Assembly (NCBI GenBank): GCA_017381835.1
Contig: JAFOBK010000018.1
Coordinates: forward strand, 1 to 48,829
Direction of reading: 5' to 3'
DNA from: Oscillospiraceae bacterium
GTDB lineage: Bacteria > Bacillota_A > Clostridia > Oscillospirales > Oscillospiraceae
DNA length: 48,829 nt
Part shown: one piece after another, positions 1-7,291 of the stretch
Position numbering within the stretch: position 1 is the first letter of the stretch
Layout of the letters: every line of letters begins with the position of its first letter
The notes under the pieces: model-generated
Databases searched by the model: none
What the model saw: the letters and a program-made list of their open reading frames with translations, nothing else
What the model was told of the DNA's origin: nothing
Translations under genes and position numbers: made by a program

Positions 1-1
1 G

Positions 2-751
2 AATGAAGAAGCTGTGCAGAAGCTGGCTGCTGAACTGACCGCAGAAGGCTTCACCTGCATCGGCTACAAGGCAAACGTATTGGACGCTGAGGCTCTGGAG
101 GAAGTCCACCAGGCAGTTCTGCGTGACCTGGGTCCCTGTGATATTCTGGAGACCATGGGTGCCTGCACCATTCTCATCAACGGTGCCGGCGGCAACAATC
201 CCCGCGCCACCACCGCCCATGAATTCTTCGAAGAGGGCGACGAAACCCGCGAAGATATCAAGACTTTCTTTAATCTGGACAAGTCGGGCTTCAACTTTGT
301 GTTTGATCTGAATATCATGGGAACCCTGCTGCCCACCCAGGTATTTGCCAAGGATATGGTCGAGCGCAAGTGCGGTAACATTCTGAATATCTCTTCCATG
401 AATGCCTACACTCCTCTGACCAAGATCCCCGCTTACTCCGGCGCAAAGGCTGGTATCTCCAACTTCACTCAGTGGCTGGCTACCCACTTTGCAGGCACCG
501 GCATCCGCTGCAACGCGATTGCTCCCGGCTTCCTGGTTTCCAACCAGAACCGCGCTCTGCTGTTCAACGAAGACGGCACTCCCACTGCTCGCTCCAACAA
601 GATTCTGAACGGCACCCCCATGGGCCGCTTTGCTGAGTCCGAAGAGCTGCTGGGCGGCATGTTCTTCCTGACCGATGACAAGGCTGCTTCCGCTGTTACC
701 GGCGTGATCCTGCCCATCGACTGCGGCTTCGCAGCTTACTCCGGCGTGTAA
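2..751 (+). CDS. uxuB: SDR-family D-mannonate oxidoreductase (fructuronate reductase), 5' end outside window
   Basis: Open from the first bases of the window, so the N-terminus with the GxxxGxG cofactor motif is missing; an apparent GTG start at 14 is internal. The visible part is a classical short-chain dehydrogenase: NGAGGNNPRATT resembles the YjmF-type mannonate oxidoreductases, followed by the catalytic Ser in NISSMNAYTP and the YSGAK Tyr/Lys pair, then IRCNAIAPGF and a C-terminal GVILPIDCGF. It would interconvert D-fructuronate and D-mannonate with NAD(P)H in the cytoplasm. The assignment over a generic SDR rests on the next two genes, eda and kdgK, which complete hexuronate breakdown; the gap to eda is 19 bp, so one operon. 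Codon use is strongly biased (GCT, GGC, CGC), as in well-expressed genes. Confidence 0.8.
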   Translation, partial: NEEAVQKLAAELTAEGFTCIGYKANVLDAEALEEVHQAVLRDLGPCDILETMGACTILINGAGGNNPRATTAHEFFEEGDETREDIKTFFNLDKSGFNFVFDLNIMGTLLPTQVFAKDMVERKCGNILNISSMNAYTPLTKIPAYSGAKAGISNFTQWLATHFAGTGIRCNAIAPGFLVSNQNRALLFNEDGTPTARSNKILNGTPMGRFAESEELLGGMFFLTDDKAASAVTGVILPIDCGFAAYSGV

Positions 752-770
752 TCATAGGAGGATACCAATC

Positions 771-1397
771 ATGACTGTAATGGAAAGACTGGCAAATTCC
801 GTGGTTGTTCCCGTAGTCGTTCTGGACAAGGTCGAGGATGCTGTTCCCACCGCTAAGGCTATGGCTGCCGGCGGCGTGGATACCATGGAGATCACCTTCC
901 GTACTGCTTGCGCTCCCGAGGCAATCAAGGCTGTTGCTGAAAACTGCCCCGAGGTGCTGGTCGGTGCCGGTACCATCATCAATGTGGAGCAGGCAAAGCT
1001 GGCTGTTGAGATGGGCGCAAAGTTCATCGTTTCCCCCGGCTTCAGCGATGAGGTGGTTGGCTGGTGCGTGGAAAACAATATTCCCGTAGCTCCCGGCTGC
1101 GTTACTCCCACCGAGATCATGGCTGCACTGAAGCACGGCCTGAAGATGGTCAAGTTCTTCCCCGCCAATGTTTACGGCGGCCTGAACGCTATGAAGAACC
1201 TGTCCGCTCCCTTCGTGGGCCTGAAGTTCCTGCCTACCGGCGGTGTGAACACTGCAAACATCAAGGAATACATTGACGCACCCTTTATTCATGCTGTGGG
1301 CGGCTCCTGGGTTTGCCCCAAGGCTGACATTGCAGCAGGCAACTGGGAGAAGATCACCCAGCTGTGCAAGGAAGCACGTGCTGCTGCTAAGGGTTAA
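771..1397 (+). CDS. eda: KDPG / 4-hydroxy-2-oxoglutarate aldolase
   Basis: Class I aldolase of 208 residues, the usual Eda length, splitting 2-keto-3-deoxy-6-phosphogluconate into pyruvate and glyceraldehyde 3-phosphate. Visible motifs: EITFRT (Glu40 as general base, Arg44), VGAGTI at 64-69, SPGF at 88-91, PGCVTPTE at 108-115 and VKFFPAN at 127-133 whose Lys128 should form the Schiff base. AGGAGG at 757-762 sets the ATG start. It lies between the mannonate oxidoreductase and kdgK and receives the product of KdgK, closing the hexuronate pathway. Biased codon use matches its neighbours. Very sure of the family. Confidence 0.95.
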   Translation: MTVMERLANSVVVPVVVLDKVEDAVPTAKAMAAGGVDTMEITFRTACAPEAIKAVAENCPEVLVGAGTIINVEQAKLAVEMGAKFIVSPGFSDEVVGWCVENNIPVAPGCVTPTEIMAALKHGLKMVKFFPANVYGGLNAMKNLSAPFVGLKFLPTGGVNTANIKEYIDAPFIHAVGGSWVCPKADIAAGNWEKITQLCKEARAAAKG

Positions 1398-1419
1398 TTG
1401 AGGAAGGAAGGATAAAGAT

Positions 1420-2442
1420 ATGGCAAGAATTATTACTTTCGGCGAACTGATGCTGCGTCTGCAGCCCTTCAACTATGAGCGTTTTGTTCAGGCTCAGAGT
1501 GTAGAATTCACCTTCGGCGGCGGCGAAGCTAACGTTGCTGTTTCTCTGGCTAACTACGGCATGGATGCTGCTTTTGTTTCCAAGCTGCCCGCACACTCCA
1601 TCGGCCAGGCTGCTGTCAATTCCCTGCGCCGCTATGGCGTTGATACCTCTCTGATCGTCCGCGGCGGCGACCGTGTTGGTATCTACTATAACGAGAAGGG
1701 CGCTTCTCAGCGCGGCTCTGTTTGCATCTATGACCGTGCAAACTCCGCTATCCAGCTGGCTAAGCCCGAAGACTTCGACTGGGACAAGATCTTCGAAGGC
1801 GCTGACTGGTTCCACTTCACCGGCATCACTCCCGCTCTGGGCGCTAACTGCGTTGAGATCTGCAAGCAGGCATGTATCGCAGCAAAGGCTAAGGGCATCA
1901 AGATCTCCTGCGACCTGAACTACCGCGGCAAACTGTGGACCCGTGCACAGGCTAACGAGGCTATGACGGAGCTTGCCAAGTACATCGACGTCTGCATCTC
2001 CAACGAAGAGGATGCAAAGGACGTCTTCGGCATCGAGGCTGAGGCTACCGACATCTACGGCGGCACTCTGAACCACGAGGGCTACAAGTCCGTTGCTAAG
2101 CAGCTGGCTGACAAGTTCGGCTTCGAGAAGGTTGCTATCACCCTGCGTGAGTCCCATTCCGCATTCGACAACGGCTGGTCTGCAATGCTCTACGACGGCG
2201 AGAACTACTGCTTCTCCAAGAAGTACGACCTGCACATCATTGACCGCGTTGGCGGCGGTGACTCCTTCGGCGGCGGCCTGATCTACTCCCTGCTGAGCGG
2301 CAAGTCCACTCAGGAAGCTGTTGAGTTCGCAGTTGCTGCATCCGCTCTGAAGCACTCCATCGGCGGTGACTACAATATGGTCAGCGTCGCTGAGGTTGAG
2401 AAGCTGGCAGGCGGCGACGGCTCCGGCCGTATCCAGAGATAA
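1420..2442 (+). CDS. kdgK: 2-keto-3-deoxygluconate kinase (PfkB family)
   Basis: Ribokinase/PfkB-fold sugar kinase of 340 residues. The N-terminal GGGEANVAVSLANYG signature starts near residue 33, and the C-terminal PfkB signature DRVGGGDSFGGG starts at 275, with Asp281 as the predicted catalytic base. It phosphorylates 2-keto-3-deoxygluconate with ATP to give KDPG, the substrate of the aldolase encoded just upstream (22 bp gap, GGAAGG-type ribosome site). The gene is last in the operon and is followed directly by an intrinsic terminator. The specificity for KDG over another sugar is inferred from the operon. Confidence 0.9.
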   Translation: MARIITFGELMLRLQPFNYERFVQAQSVEFTFGGGEANVAVSLANYGMDAAFVSKLPAHSIGQAAVNSLRRYGVDTSLIVRGGDRVGIYYNEKGASQRGSVCIYDRANSAIQLAKPEDFDWDKIFEGADWFHFTGITPALGANCVEICKQACIAAKAKGIKISCDLNYRGKLWTRAQANEAMTELAKYIDVCISNEEDAKDVFGIEAEATDIYGGTLNHEGYKSVAKQLADKFGFEKVAITLRESHSAFDNGWSAMLYDGENYCFSKKYDLHIIDRVGGGDSFGGGLIYSLLSGKSTQEAVEFAVAASALKHSIGGDYNMVSVAEVEKLAGGDGSGRIQR

Positions 2443-2460
2443 TCTGATCGGATAAATGAA

Positions 2461-2491
2461 ACATCCCCGTCCTTTTGGACGGGGATGTTTT
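2461..2491 (+). terminator. Intrinsic terminator of the hexuronate operon
   Basis: A 12-bp perfect stem (2461-2472 with 2477-2488, loop TTTT) followed by a T run, 18 bp after the kdgK stop codon. Confidence 0.9.
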
Positions 2492-2585
2492 GATTGGCAG
2501 GTGCTTTGCGCGGTTCTCACTTATAAAAGAAAAAAGCTGTATCTTTTGAGGCATGTTCTTAACGAGCAATCGACACCATCATACC

Positions 2586-2612
2586 GTAGGGCGGGGGCTT
2601 GCTCCCGCCGCT
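2586..2612 (+). repeat. Interspersed GC-rich hairpin repeat, copy A
   Basis: A 27-nt unit with core GCGGGGGCTTGCTCCCGC, partly self-complementary. An identical 27-nt copy lies at 39814-39840, and an inverted copy at 3832-3856. All three are intergenic. Copies A and B face each other around the GNAT gene. Confidence 0.85.
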
Positions 2613-2624
2613 AACCCCAATAAA

Positions 2625-2657
2625 TTACCGCAGCACCTATGATGGATGCTGCGGTAA
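2625..2657. repeat. Perfect 11-bp hairpin in the GNAT-flanking region
   Basis: TTACCGCAGCA at 2625-2635 pairs exactly with TGCTGCGGTAA at 2647-2657 around an 11-nt loop. No T run follows on the plus strand, so it is not a convincing terminator; it lies between repeat copy A and the inner repeat. Confidence 0.6.
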
Positions 2658-2669
2658 AGTATTAGGTAA

Positions 2670-2790
2670 ATTGGAATTTGGCGGCGAGTTGCCGCTGACA
2701 ATGCGTGCAAGGTGCATTTGTTTTCGTTACTGCCCTAACCCACTCGGTATCGTTACTGCAGATCAGTTAGACAAATTGGAATTTGTAAAC
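2670..2790 (-). repeat. Hairpin repeat of the 45883-46440 family, inverted divergent copy left of GNAT
   Basis: Read on the minus strand it begins with AATTCCAATTTGTC and ends with TTGTCAGCGGC, a GCGGC/GCCGC hairpin (2681-2695) and CCAAATTCCAATTT, as do the units of the tandem array at 45883-46440. The middle is diverged. It is inverted relative to the copy at 3674-3785 on the other side of the GNAT gene. Together with copy A and the 2625 hairpin it fills the 2492-2795 intergenic stretch. Confidence 0.7.
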
Positions 2791-2795
2791 CTAAA

Positions 2796-3605
2796 TTAAA
2801 TAGTTCTTGCCATTTCGTATTGCTTTGTGATTTCAACAAAGCCGATGTCTATAAGCATTTGTATGACATCGCAACAAGCACAATCAATATTTTTTGCCAT
2901 AGCAGAGGGGTATCGATTGATTAACGCAGAAACAACATCCTTTAATGCGTCCAATTCATTATAATGCATCTGTATAATTTCTCCATGCCTTTTTGCATAA
3001 ATACAGTATGCTTGGTCATTAAGATAGAGAACCTCAAAAAGCTGGGGATTTTGGTTTATTGTGTATGATGTGTGTTCGAACGAAGGTTCAACTGAAAATC
3101 TTGTTGAGAAAGAGGTAAAATCCTGATAAGGGATAACAGCAATATGATTATTCCATCCCTGCCCAGGCCCAGATGCTGTGAGTACAGAGTATTCACGCTG
3201 GACAGAAAAGCCTTTTTTACTATAAATTGACACAGCATGATGGTTGGATTGCAAAACCTCCAAATAGTATCTTTCAATGTTGTGACGCTTCAACTGTTGG
3301 ATAGTATATTCAAATAACGCTGAAAATACTTTTTTATTACGGTGTTCGGGAACAACACCAGTACCAGCATCGAACACAACGCTTTGATGCATATAAACGC
3401 CTACAGAATTGAGAATAACGGCAATAAGTTGTTCGTTGCAGAATGCACCATAAGATAACGAAAGATTTACAGCACTTGCTGTAAGATAATGTTCCAGTGA
3501 TTCCGTTGTGAAGCAAATGGGTTGTTCATAATCTGAAAAAGCCAAATTAAAGCATTCGGCTAATTGTTGCAGGCTTACTTTGTCCAATGCTCGAAAATGG
3601 TACAT
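2796..3605 (-). CDS. GNAT-family N-acetyltransferase, AT-rich probable cargo gene
   Basis: A 269-residue protein. The GNAT core is in the first ~150 residues: acetyl-CoA-binding motif A as GTGVVPEHRNKKVFSAL (about 81-97) and motif B as NHHAVSIYSKKGF (about 121-133). The remaining ~110 residues form a second part without a motif I recognise. The acceptor is unknown. Base and codon use are clearly more AT-rich than neighbouring genes (many ATT, AAA, TTA-type codons), indicating recent arrival. It is bracketed by two nested pairs of inverted repeats (2586/3832 and 2670/3674). A weak promoter (ATGCAA box at 3662-3667, ACAATA at 3639-3644 on the plus strand, 17-bp spacer) and CTCCTTG at 3613 as ribosome site precede the ATG. 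Confidence 0.85.
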   Translation of the reverse strand: MYHFRALDKVSLQQLAECFNLAFSDYEQPICFTTESLEHYLTASAVNLSLSYGAFCNEQLIAVILNSVGVYMHQSVVFDAGTGVVPEHRNKKVFSALFEYTIQQLKRHNIERYYLEVLQSNHHAVSIYSKKGFSVQREYSVLTASGPGQGWNNHIAVIPYQDFTSFSTRFSVEPSFEHTSYTINQNPQLFEVLYLNDQAYCIYAKRHGEIIQMHYNELDALKDVVSALINRYPSAMAKNIDCACCDVIQMLIDIGFVEITKQYEMARTI

Positions 3606-3673
3606 ATCTATACTCCTTGTTGCTAATATACTTAGGCGACAATAAAAGTGCAGTTCGTATTATGCAAATTCAA

Positions 3674-3785
3674 GTTTATCGAATTCCATACGCCAAGCGG
3701 ATCATAGCGACCGGTCGAGGGGCCCAAAGGATGTCGTTTGACCGACGCAGTCCGTGACGCATTGTCAGCGGCCACTGGCCGCATT
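3674..3785 (+). repeat. Hairpin repeat of the 45883-46440 family, copy right of GNAT
   Basis: Starts with ATCGAATTCCATACGC, carries CATAGCGACCGG like the tandem units, and ends with ATTGTCAGCGGCCACTGGCC, whose GCGGCC/GGCCGC stem lies at 3768-3782. It is in direct orientation to the tandem array and inverted relative to 2670-2790. The stretch 3606-4034 holds no gene I can support: it contains this copy, repeat copy B and a terminator. Confidence 0.75.
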
Positions 3786-3831
3786 ATATCATAGGCACCA
3801 TGTTTTTTCAACGTCCCGGCGTGAAGGCTTT

Positions 3832-3856
3832 CGGCGGGAGCAAGCCCCCGCCCTAC
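3832..3856 (-). repeat. Interspersed GC-rich hairpin repeat, copy B (inverted)
   Basis: Exact reverse complement of the first 25 nt of copy A (2586-2610) and of copy C (39814-39838). With copy A it forms the outer inverted pair around the GNAT gene. Confidence 0.85.
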
Positions 3857-3941
3857 GATTTGCACACATGGCAAGCGGAGCATCCGGCTGTTCACCGGGC
3901 ACAGGCAACCGGGCAGTTGCCCAGACCCACAAAAACAGGAA

Positions 3942-3976
3942 AACTGGCAGGTCAAAACGACCTGCCAGTTGTTTTG
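3942..3976 (-). terminator. Intrinsic terminator downstream of the cupin gene (bidirectional)
   Basis: A 12-bp perfect stem (3942-3953 with 3959-3970, loop AAAAC). On the minus strand it is followed by TTTTCCTGTTTTT, placing it as the end of the cupin transcript; the plus side also has a short T run. Confidence 0.75.
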
Positions 3977-4034
3977 TGCTATTTCTCCGCTAAGAACATC
4001 ACGCTTTTGATACAGAGTTTTTCTAAACAAGAAA

Positions 4035-4382
4035 TCAGATATAAACAATAACAGCGCAAAGCTCTACATCTTCCTGGCCGTTGTTGGCAACGGAGTGACC
4101 GGTACCTGCGGGGCAGAGCATCACATCGCCGGCACTGACCACAGACTCAACACCGTTGTCATTGTAGAGGGCTTCACCCTTCATAACATAGAACAGTTCA
4201 CTGTCCTTTTCGTGTACATGGTAGCCGATGCTGCAACCGGGCTTCAGGGTGATGTTGGCAAACAGGCGGCCCTTATCATTCAGCTCTTCGGGAGTTGCAA
4301 AGTGGGTGATCTCCACGGTGCCGTTGCCGTCACGCATTTTCTCATTGTACACTTTTTTGCAATCTGCTGCTTTTCTGATCAT
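4035..4382 (-). CDS. Cupin-domain protein
   Basis: Small single-domain cupin of 115 residues. Cupin motif 1 is GYHVHEKDSELFYVMKG with metal ligands His55, His57 and Glu62; motif 2 is PAGTGHSVANN with His96. All four metal ligands are present, so a metal-binding beta-barrel enzyme or sensor is expected; the ligand is unknown. Start set by AAGGAGGTC (read on the minus strand, plus 4389-4397). It is a monocistronic gene with its own promoter, divergent from the alcohol dehydrogenase. Confidence 0.85.
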   Translation of the reverse strand: MIRKAADCKKVYNEKMRDGNGTVEITHFATPEELNDKGRLFANITLKPGCSIGYHVHEKDSELFYVMKGEALYNDNGVESVVSAGDVMLCPAGTGHSVANNGQEDVELCAVIVYI

Positions 4383-4410
4383 TTGAATGACCTCCTTATG
4401 TTTTTTCTTT

Positions 4411-4440
4411 ATTATAGCATTGGGTTGCAGGAAAAAACAA
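4411..4440 (-). promoter_or_regulatory. Promoter of the cupin gene
   Basis: On the minus strand TTGTTT (plus 4435-4440), 18-bp spacer, TATAAT (plus 4411-4416), 29 bp upstream of the start codon. Confidence 0.65.
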
Positions 4441-4510
4441 GGACTTTTCTTATGGAGGAAAGGAGAAAAATATGTTATGATAAAGCAAAGACAACAAGGG
4501 AGGAAGCAGA

Positions 4511-5626
4511 ATGAATCTCAATTCTTTTATGCCGGTGAAACTGGTGACCGGTGCAGGCTGCGTGCGGGCCGGTGCAAAGGAACTTTCCAAACTGGGAAAA
4601 TGCTGTTTGGTCGTTACCGGCAAAACATCTGCAAAGGCAAGCGGTGCGCTGCAGGATCTTACCGACACATTGGATGCTAACGGCCAAAAATGGAGCCTCT
4701 TTGATGAAATTGGACAAAATCCCAAGCTCACCGACTGCATGAGAGCGGCAGAGCAGGCAATTGCGGCGGGTGCAGATTTTGTGGTGGGCATCGGCGGCGG
4801 TTCTGCCCTGGATGCGGCTAAGTGTATCGCTGTCCTGGCGGCAAATCCCGGCATGACCCAGACCCAGCTCTATGCCTTTGACTGGGCGAATGCGCCCCTT
4901 AAGATGGTCGGGATAGGCACGACTGCAGGAACCGGCAGTGAAGTCACAAAGGTTTCTGTTATCACCACGCCTGACGGCCGCAAAAAGAGTTTTCATCATG
5001 AGGCAATCTTCCCGGTACTGTCCCTGGGCGATCCTACCTACACCATGTCGGTACCTCCTATGGTAACCCGCAGCACCATGATCGATGTGCTGGCCCACTG
5101 CGCGGAAAGCTTTTTCAGCCGGGCAGCAAATCATATTTCTCAGGCCTATGCGGTGGAAGGTATCCGTCTGTTGCTGCCGGTATTCAGGATGATGGCGGAA
5201 AAGGGCTGTGAGAACCTTAGCTATGAAACCCGGGAAGCGCTCTACTGCGCCTCTATTTACGGCGGCCTGGCCATCAATGTGACCGGCACCTGCTTCCCGC
5301 ACACCATGGGCTATCTGCTGACAGAATCTTTCGGCATTCCCCACGGAACTGCCTGCGCGGTATTCCAGAAAGATTTTTATGAGTATAATAAAGCGGTTGT
5401 TCCGGTGCTTGCGGCAGAGTATCTGGAAAGAATCGGCTGCAGTGAGGAAGAATATTTCCACCTTTTGAAGGAACTGACACCCCCTTGCGAAATTACCATG
5501 AGTGAAGCTCTCATTGCCGAATCCCATAGCCGCTGGGTCAATAACGGAAGCATGGCCAAATGTCAGGGCGTCTTCAGCGCAGACATGGCCGATGAGATTC
5601 TCCGCAGAAAATACCTGAAAAAATAA
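4511..5626 (+). CDS. Iron-containing alcohol dehydrogenase
   Basis: Group III (Fe-dependent) alcohol dehydrogenase of 371 residues. GGGSALDAAK at 95-104 binds the NAD(P) phosphates, TTAGTGSEVT starts at 137, and the four metal ligands expected for the FucO/glycerol dehydrogenase fold can be placed: Asp192 and His196 in IDVLAH, His264 in FPHTMG, His278 in IPHGTA. It would reduce an aldehyde or oxidise an alcohol in the cytoplasm; the substrate cannot be told. GGGAGGAAG at 4498-4506 sets the start. A TATGAT box at 4476-4481 may be its -10 but no good -35 is seen. Confidence 0.9.
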   Translation: MNLNSFMPVKLVTGAGCVRAGAKELSKLGKCCLVVTGKTSAKASGALQDLTDTLDANGQKWSLFDEIGQNPKLTDCMRAAEQAIAAGADFVVGIGGGSALDAAKCIAVLAANPGMTQTQLYAFDWANAPLKMVGIGTTAGTGSEVTKVSVITTPDGRKKSFHHEAIFPVLSLGDPTYTMSVPPMVTRSTMIDVLAHCAESFFSRAANHISQAYAVEGIRLLLPVFRMMAEKGCENLSYETREALYCASIYGGLAINVTGTCFPHTMGYLLTESFGIPHGTACAVFQKDFYEYNKAVVPVLAAEYLERIGCSEEEYFHLLKELTPPCEITMSEALIAESHSRWVNNGSMAKCQGVFSADMADEILRRKYLKK

Positions 5627-5633
5627 AGGGAAA

Positions 5634-5680
5634 CAGCCGCTGACCGTTTGTCGGCGGCTGCTTCTGCATCTTGATTTTTG
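5634..5680 (+). terminator. Probable terminator after the alcohol dehydrogenase
   Basis: CAGCCGC at 5634-5640 pairs with GCGGCTG at 5654-5660; the T-rich tract is delayed to about 5671-5679, so this is a weaker candidate. Confidence 0.45.
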
Positions 5681-5737
5681 GTGTGCGATATGATAATGTC
5701 AAGGTAAGAAAATGCCTGCAGAAAGGAAAGAATCGCC

Positions 5738-6412
5738 ATGAAGGTTTATGATATTACCGGCCCTATCCGGGACGGCATGTGGAACTATGAGCCGCCTTTT
5801 CCCACCTTTCATTTAAAACCCCTGCCCCAGCCGGAATGGGTGAATTCCAGAGTGTACTGCGAGATTTTTGAGGGGATCCATTCCCAGACCGGCACTTACC
5901 TGGAAACGCCTGCTCACTTTTTCGGCAACGACAACTGCTATCTGATGAGCAATGTCCCCGTGGAGAAGCTGGTTTCCATTCCCTGCACCATTCTGATGCT
6001 GCCGGGGCTGGATAAGCCCGGTGAAACCCGCCCCGCCATCACTGCCGAAATGCTGGCAGCCTGCCCCGGTGCGGAGAATATCCAAACCGGCGATGCCATT
6101 TTGGTAGGCACGGGATGGGGAAAATACTGGATGGATGACTGTTATCTGGATGCATCCCCCTATTTTACTTACGATGCCATGAAGTACCTGATGGATAAGA
6201 AGCCTTTCCTTTTGGGTACGGACTTCCCCCGCTGGGAGAGTTTTGAACATCCTCAGAATTTGTTCCCGCTGTTTTACGAAAGCGATGCGCTGATGCTGGC
6301 GCCCCTGGTGAATTTGGAAACCATTCCTGCCAACCGTGCCAAGCTGACGGCGCTGCCCCTGAATATTCCCGGCACCAGCTGCATCCCCTGCCGTGCGGTT
6401 GTTTCGGTGTAA
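5738..6412 (+). CDS. Cyclase-family (kynurenine formamidase-like) protein with altered metal motif
   Basis: A 224-residue member of the cyclase/KynB superfamily (PF04199). The family's metal motif HxGTHxDxPxHF is recognisable at SQTGTYLETPAHFF (about residues 50-63), but the three usual metal ligands His, His, Asp read Gln, Tyr, Glu here, while the last His is kept. It may bind a different metal set or have a new activity. Other family features (DAILVGTGWGKYW; LLGTDFPRWE) are present. First gene of a three-gene operon with an AAC(3)-like protein (15 bp gap) and a TIM-barrel protein. GAAAGGAAAG at 5719-5728 is the ribosome site; a TATGAT box at 5689-5694 may be the -10. Confidence 0.8.
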   Translation: MKVYDITGPIRDGMWNYEPPFPTFHLKPLPQPEWVNSRVYCEIFEGIHSQTGTYLETPAHFFGNDNCYLMSNVPVEKLVSIPCTILMLPGLDKPGETRPAITAEMLAACPGAENIQTGDAILVGTGWGKYWMDDCYLDASPYFTYDAMKYLMDKKPFLLGTDFPRWESFEHPQNLFPLFYESDALMLAPLVNLETIPANRAKLTALPLNIPGTSCIPCRAVVSV

Positions 6413-6427
6413 GAAAGGAAGGAAACC

Positions 6428-7270
6428 ATGATTACAAAACAGGAAATCAAACGCTCCCTGGGACTGATGGGCATTGTTCCCGGCGATACGCTGCTGCTGC
6501 ATAGCGCAATGACCGCCATCGGCGGTGTGGAAGGCAGCGCCGATACGGTGATCGATGCCTTCCTGGAGACCATTGGAGAAGAAGGCACCCTGGTCATGTC
6601 TACCCTGACCGGCTGGTTTGCGCCCTTTGACGCGGCAACTTCCCCCAGCGCTGTGGGTTACTTATCGGAAGTATTTCGCTGCAGACCCGGTGTGCTGCGC
6701 AGCCTGCATCCCGTCCACTCTGTCTGCGCTTACGGCAAGAACGCAGCCTTCATTACAGAAGGCCATGAACACTGCAAAACCGGCTGCGGAGAAGGTACAC
6801 CTTATCTGAAAATCCGGGATTTGGGCGGCAAGGCATTGCTGCTGGGTGTGGATATGGATAGAAATACCGTGATGCACTCCCTGGAAGAGGCCATCGACGC
6901 AAAATACTTGCGCACATTGGAGATCGTGGCTCCTACTTATCTGGAAAACTATCAGGATAGAACCTTCACACTGGAAAAATTCCCTCCCGGCCACAGAGAT
7001 TTTATGATGATTACTCCCTATTTGCGCCGCGCCGGTGCAATAACGGAGGGTAAAATCGGCAAGGCAGTCACCAAATGCATCGATATGCAGAAACTGTTCC
7101 AGGTTGTGATGCCGATGCTGGAGCAGGATCCTCTGCTGTTTATCTGCCACAATGACCATTGCAACTCCTGCCATTGGTCCAGACTCCTTTATACGGATCA
7201 GGAGATCAATATGGATAAGTATAAGGAAAATTGCTGCACCGATGAAACCTGCGAGATCTGCGTGATCTGA
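6428..7270 (+). CDS. AAC(3)-like antibiotic N-acetyltransferase family protein
   Basis: A 280-residue protein of the aminoglycoside 3-N-acetyltransferase fold (PF02522). Recognisable family segments: LLLHSAMTAIGGVEG near residue 22, EGTLVMSTLTGWF, RSLHPVHSVCAYG near 95, GTPYLKI, and DRNTVMHSLEEAID near 143-156 with the His/Glu expected at the active site. The C-terminal ~45 residues are Cys-rich (CHNDHCNSCHW, then CCTDETCEIC), which is unusual for the family and could bind metal. Chromosomal position between a cyclase and a TIM-barrel isomerase argues for a metabolic acyltransfer rather than drug resistance; this is inference. AGGAAGG ribosome site at 6416-6422. Confidence 0.85.
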   Translation: MITKQEIKRSLGLMGIVPGDTLLLHSAMTAIGGVEGSADTVIDAFLETIGEEGTLVMSTLTGWFAPFDAATSPSAVGYLSEVFRCRPGVLRSLHPVHSVCAYGKNAAFITEGHEHCKTGCGEGTPYLKIRDLGGKALLLGVDMDRNTVMHSLEEAIDAKYLRTLEIVAPTYLENYQDRTFTLEKFPPGHRDFMMITPYLRRAGAITEGKIGKAVTKCIDMQKLFQVVMPMLEQDPLLFICHNDHCNSCHWSRLLYTDQEINMDKYKENCCTDETCEICVI

Positions 7271-7291
7271 AGCCGAAAGGAGTTGTGAGCT

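Noticed and set aside
3754..4051. Small open frames in the intergenic region after the GNAT gene.
   Set aside because: They run through repeat copies and the cupin terminator and have no ribosome site.
6428..7270. Reading the AAC(3)-like gene as an aminoglycoside resistance gene.
   Set aside because: It lies in a metabolic operon with normal base composition and an atypical Cys-rich tail. Family membership alone does not show resistance.
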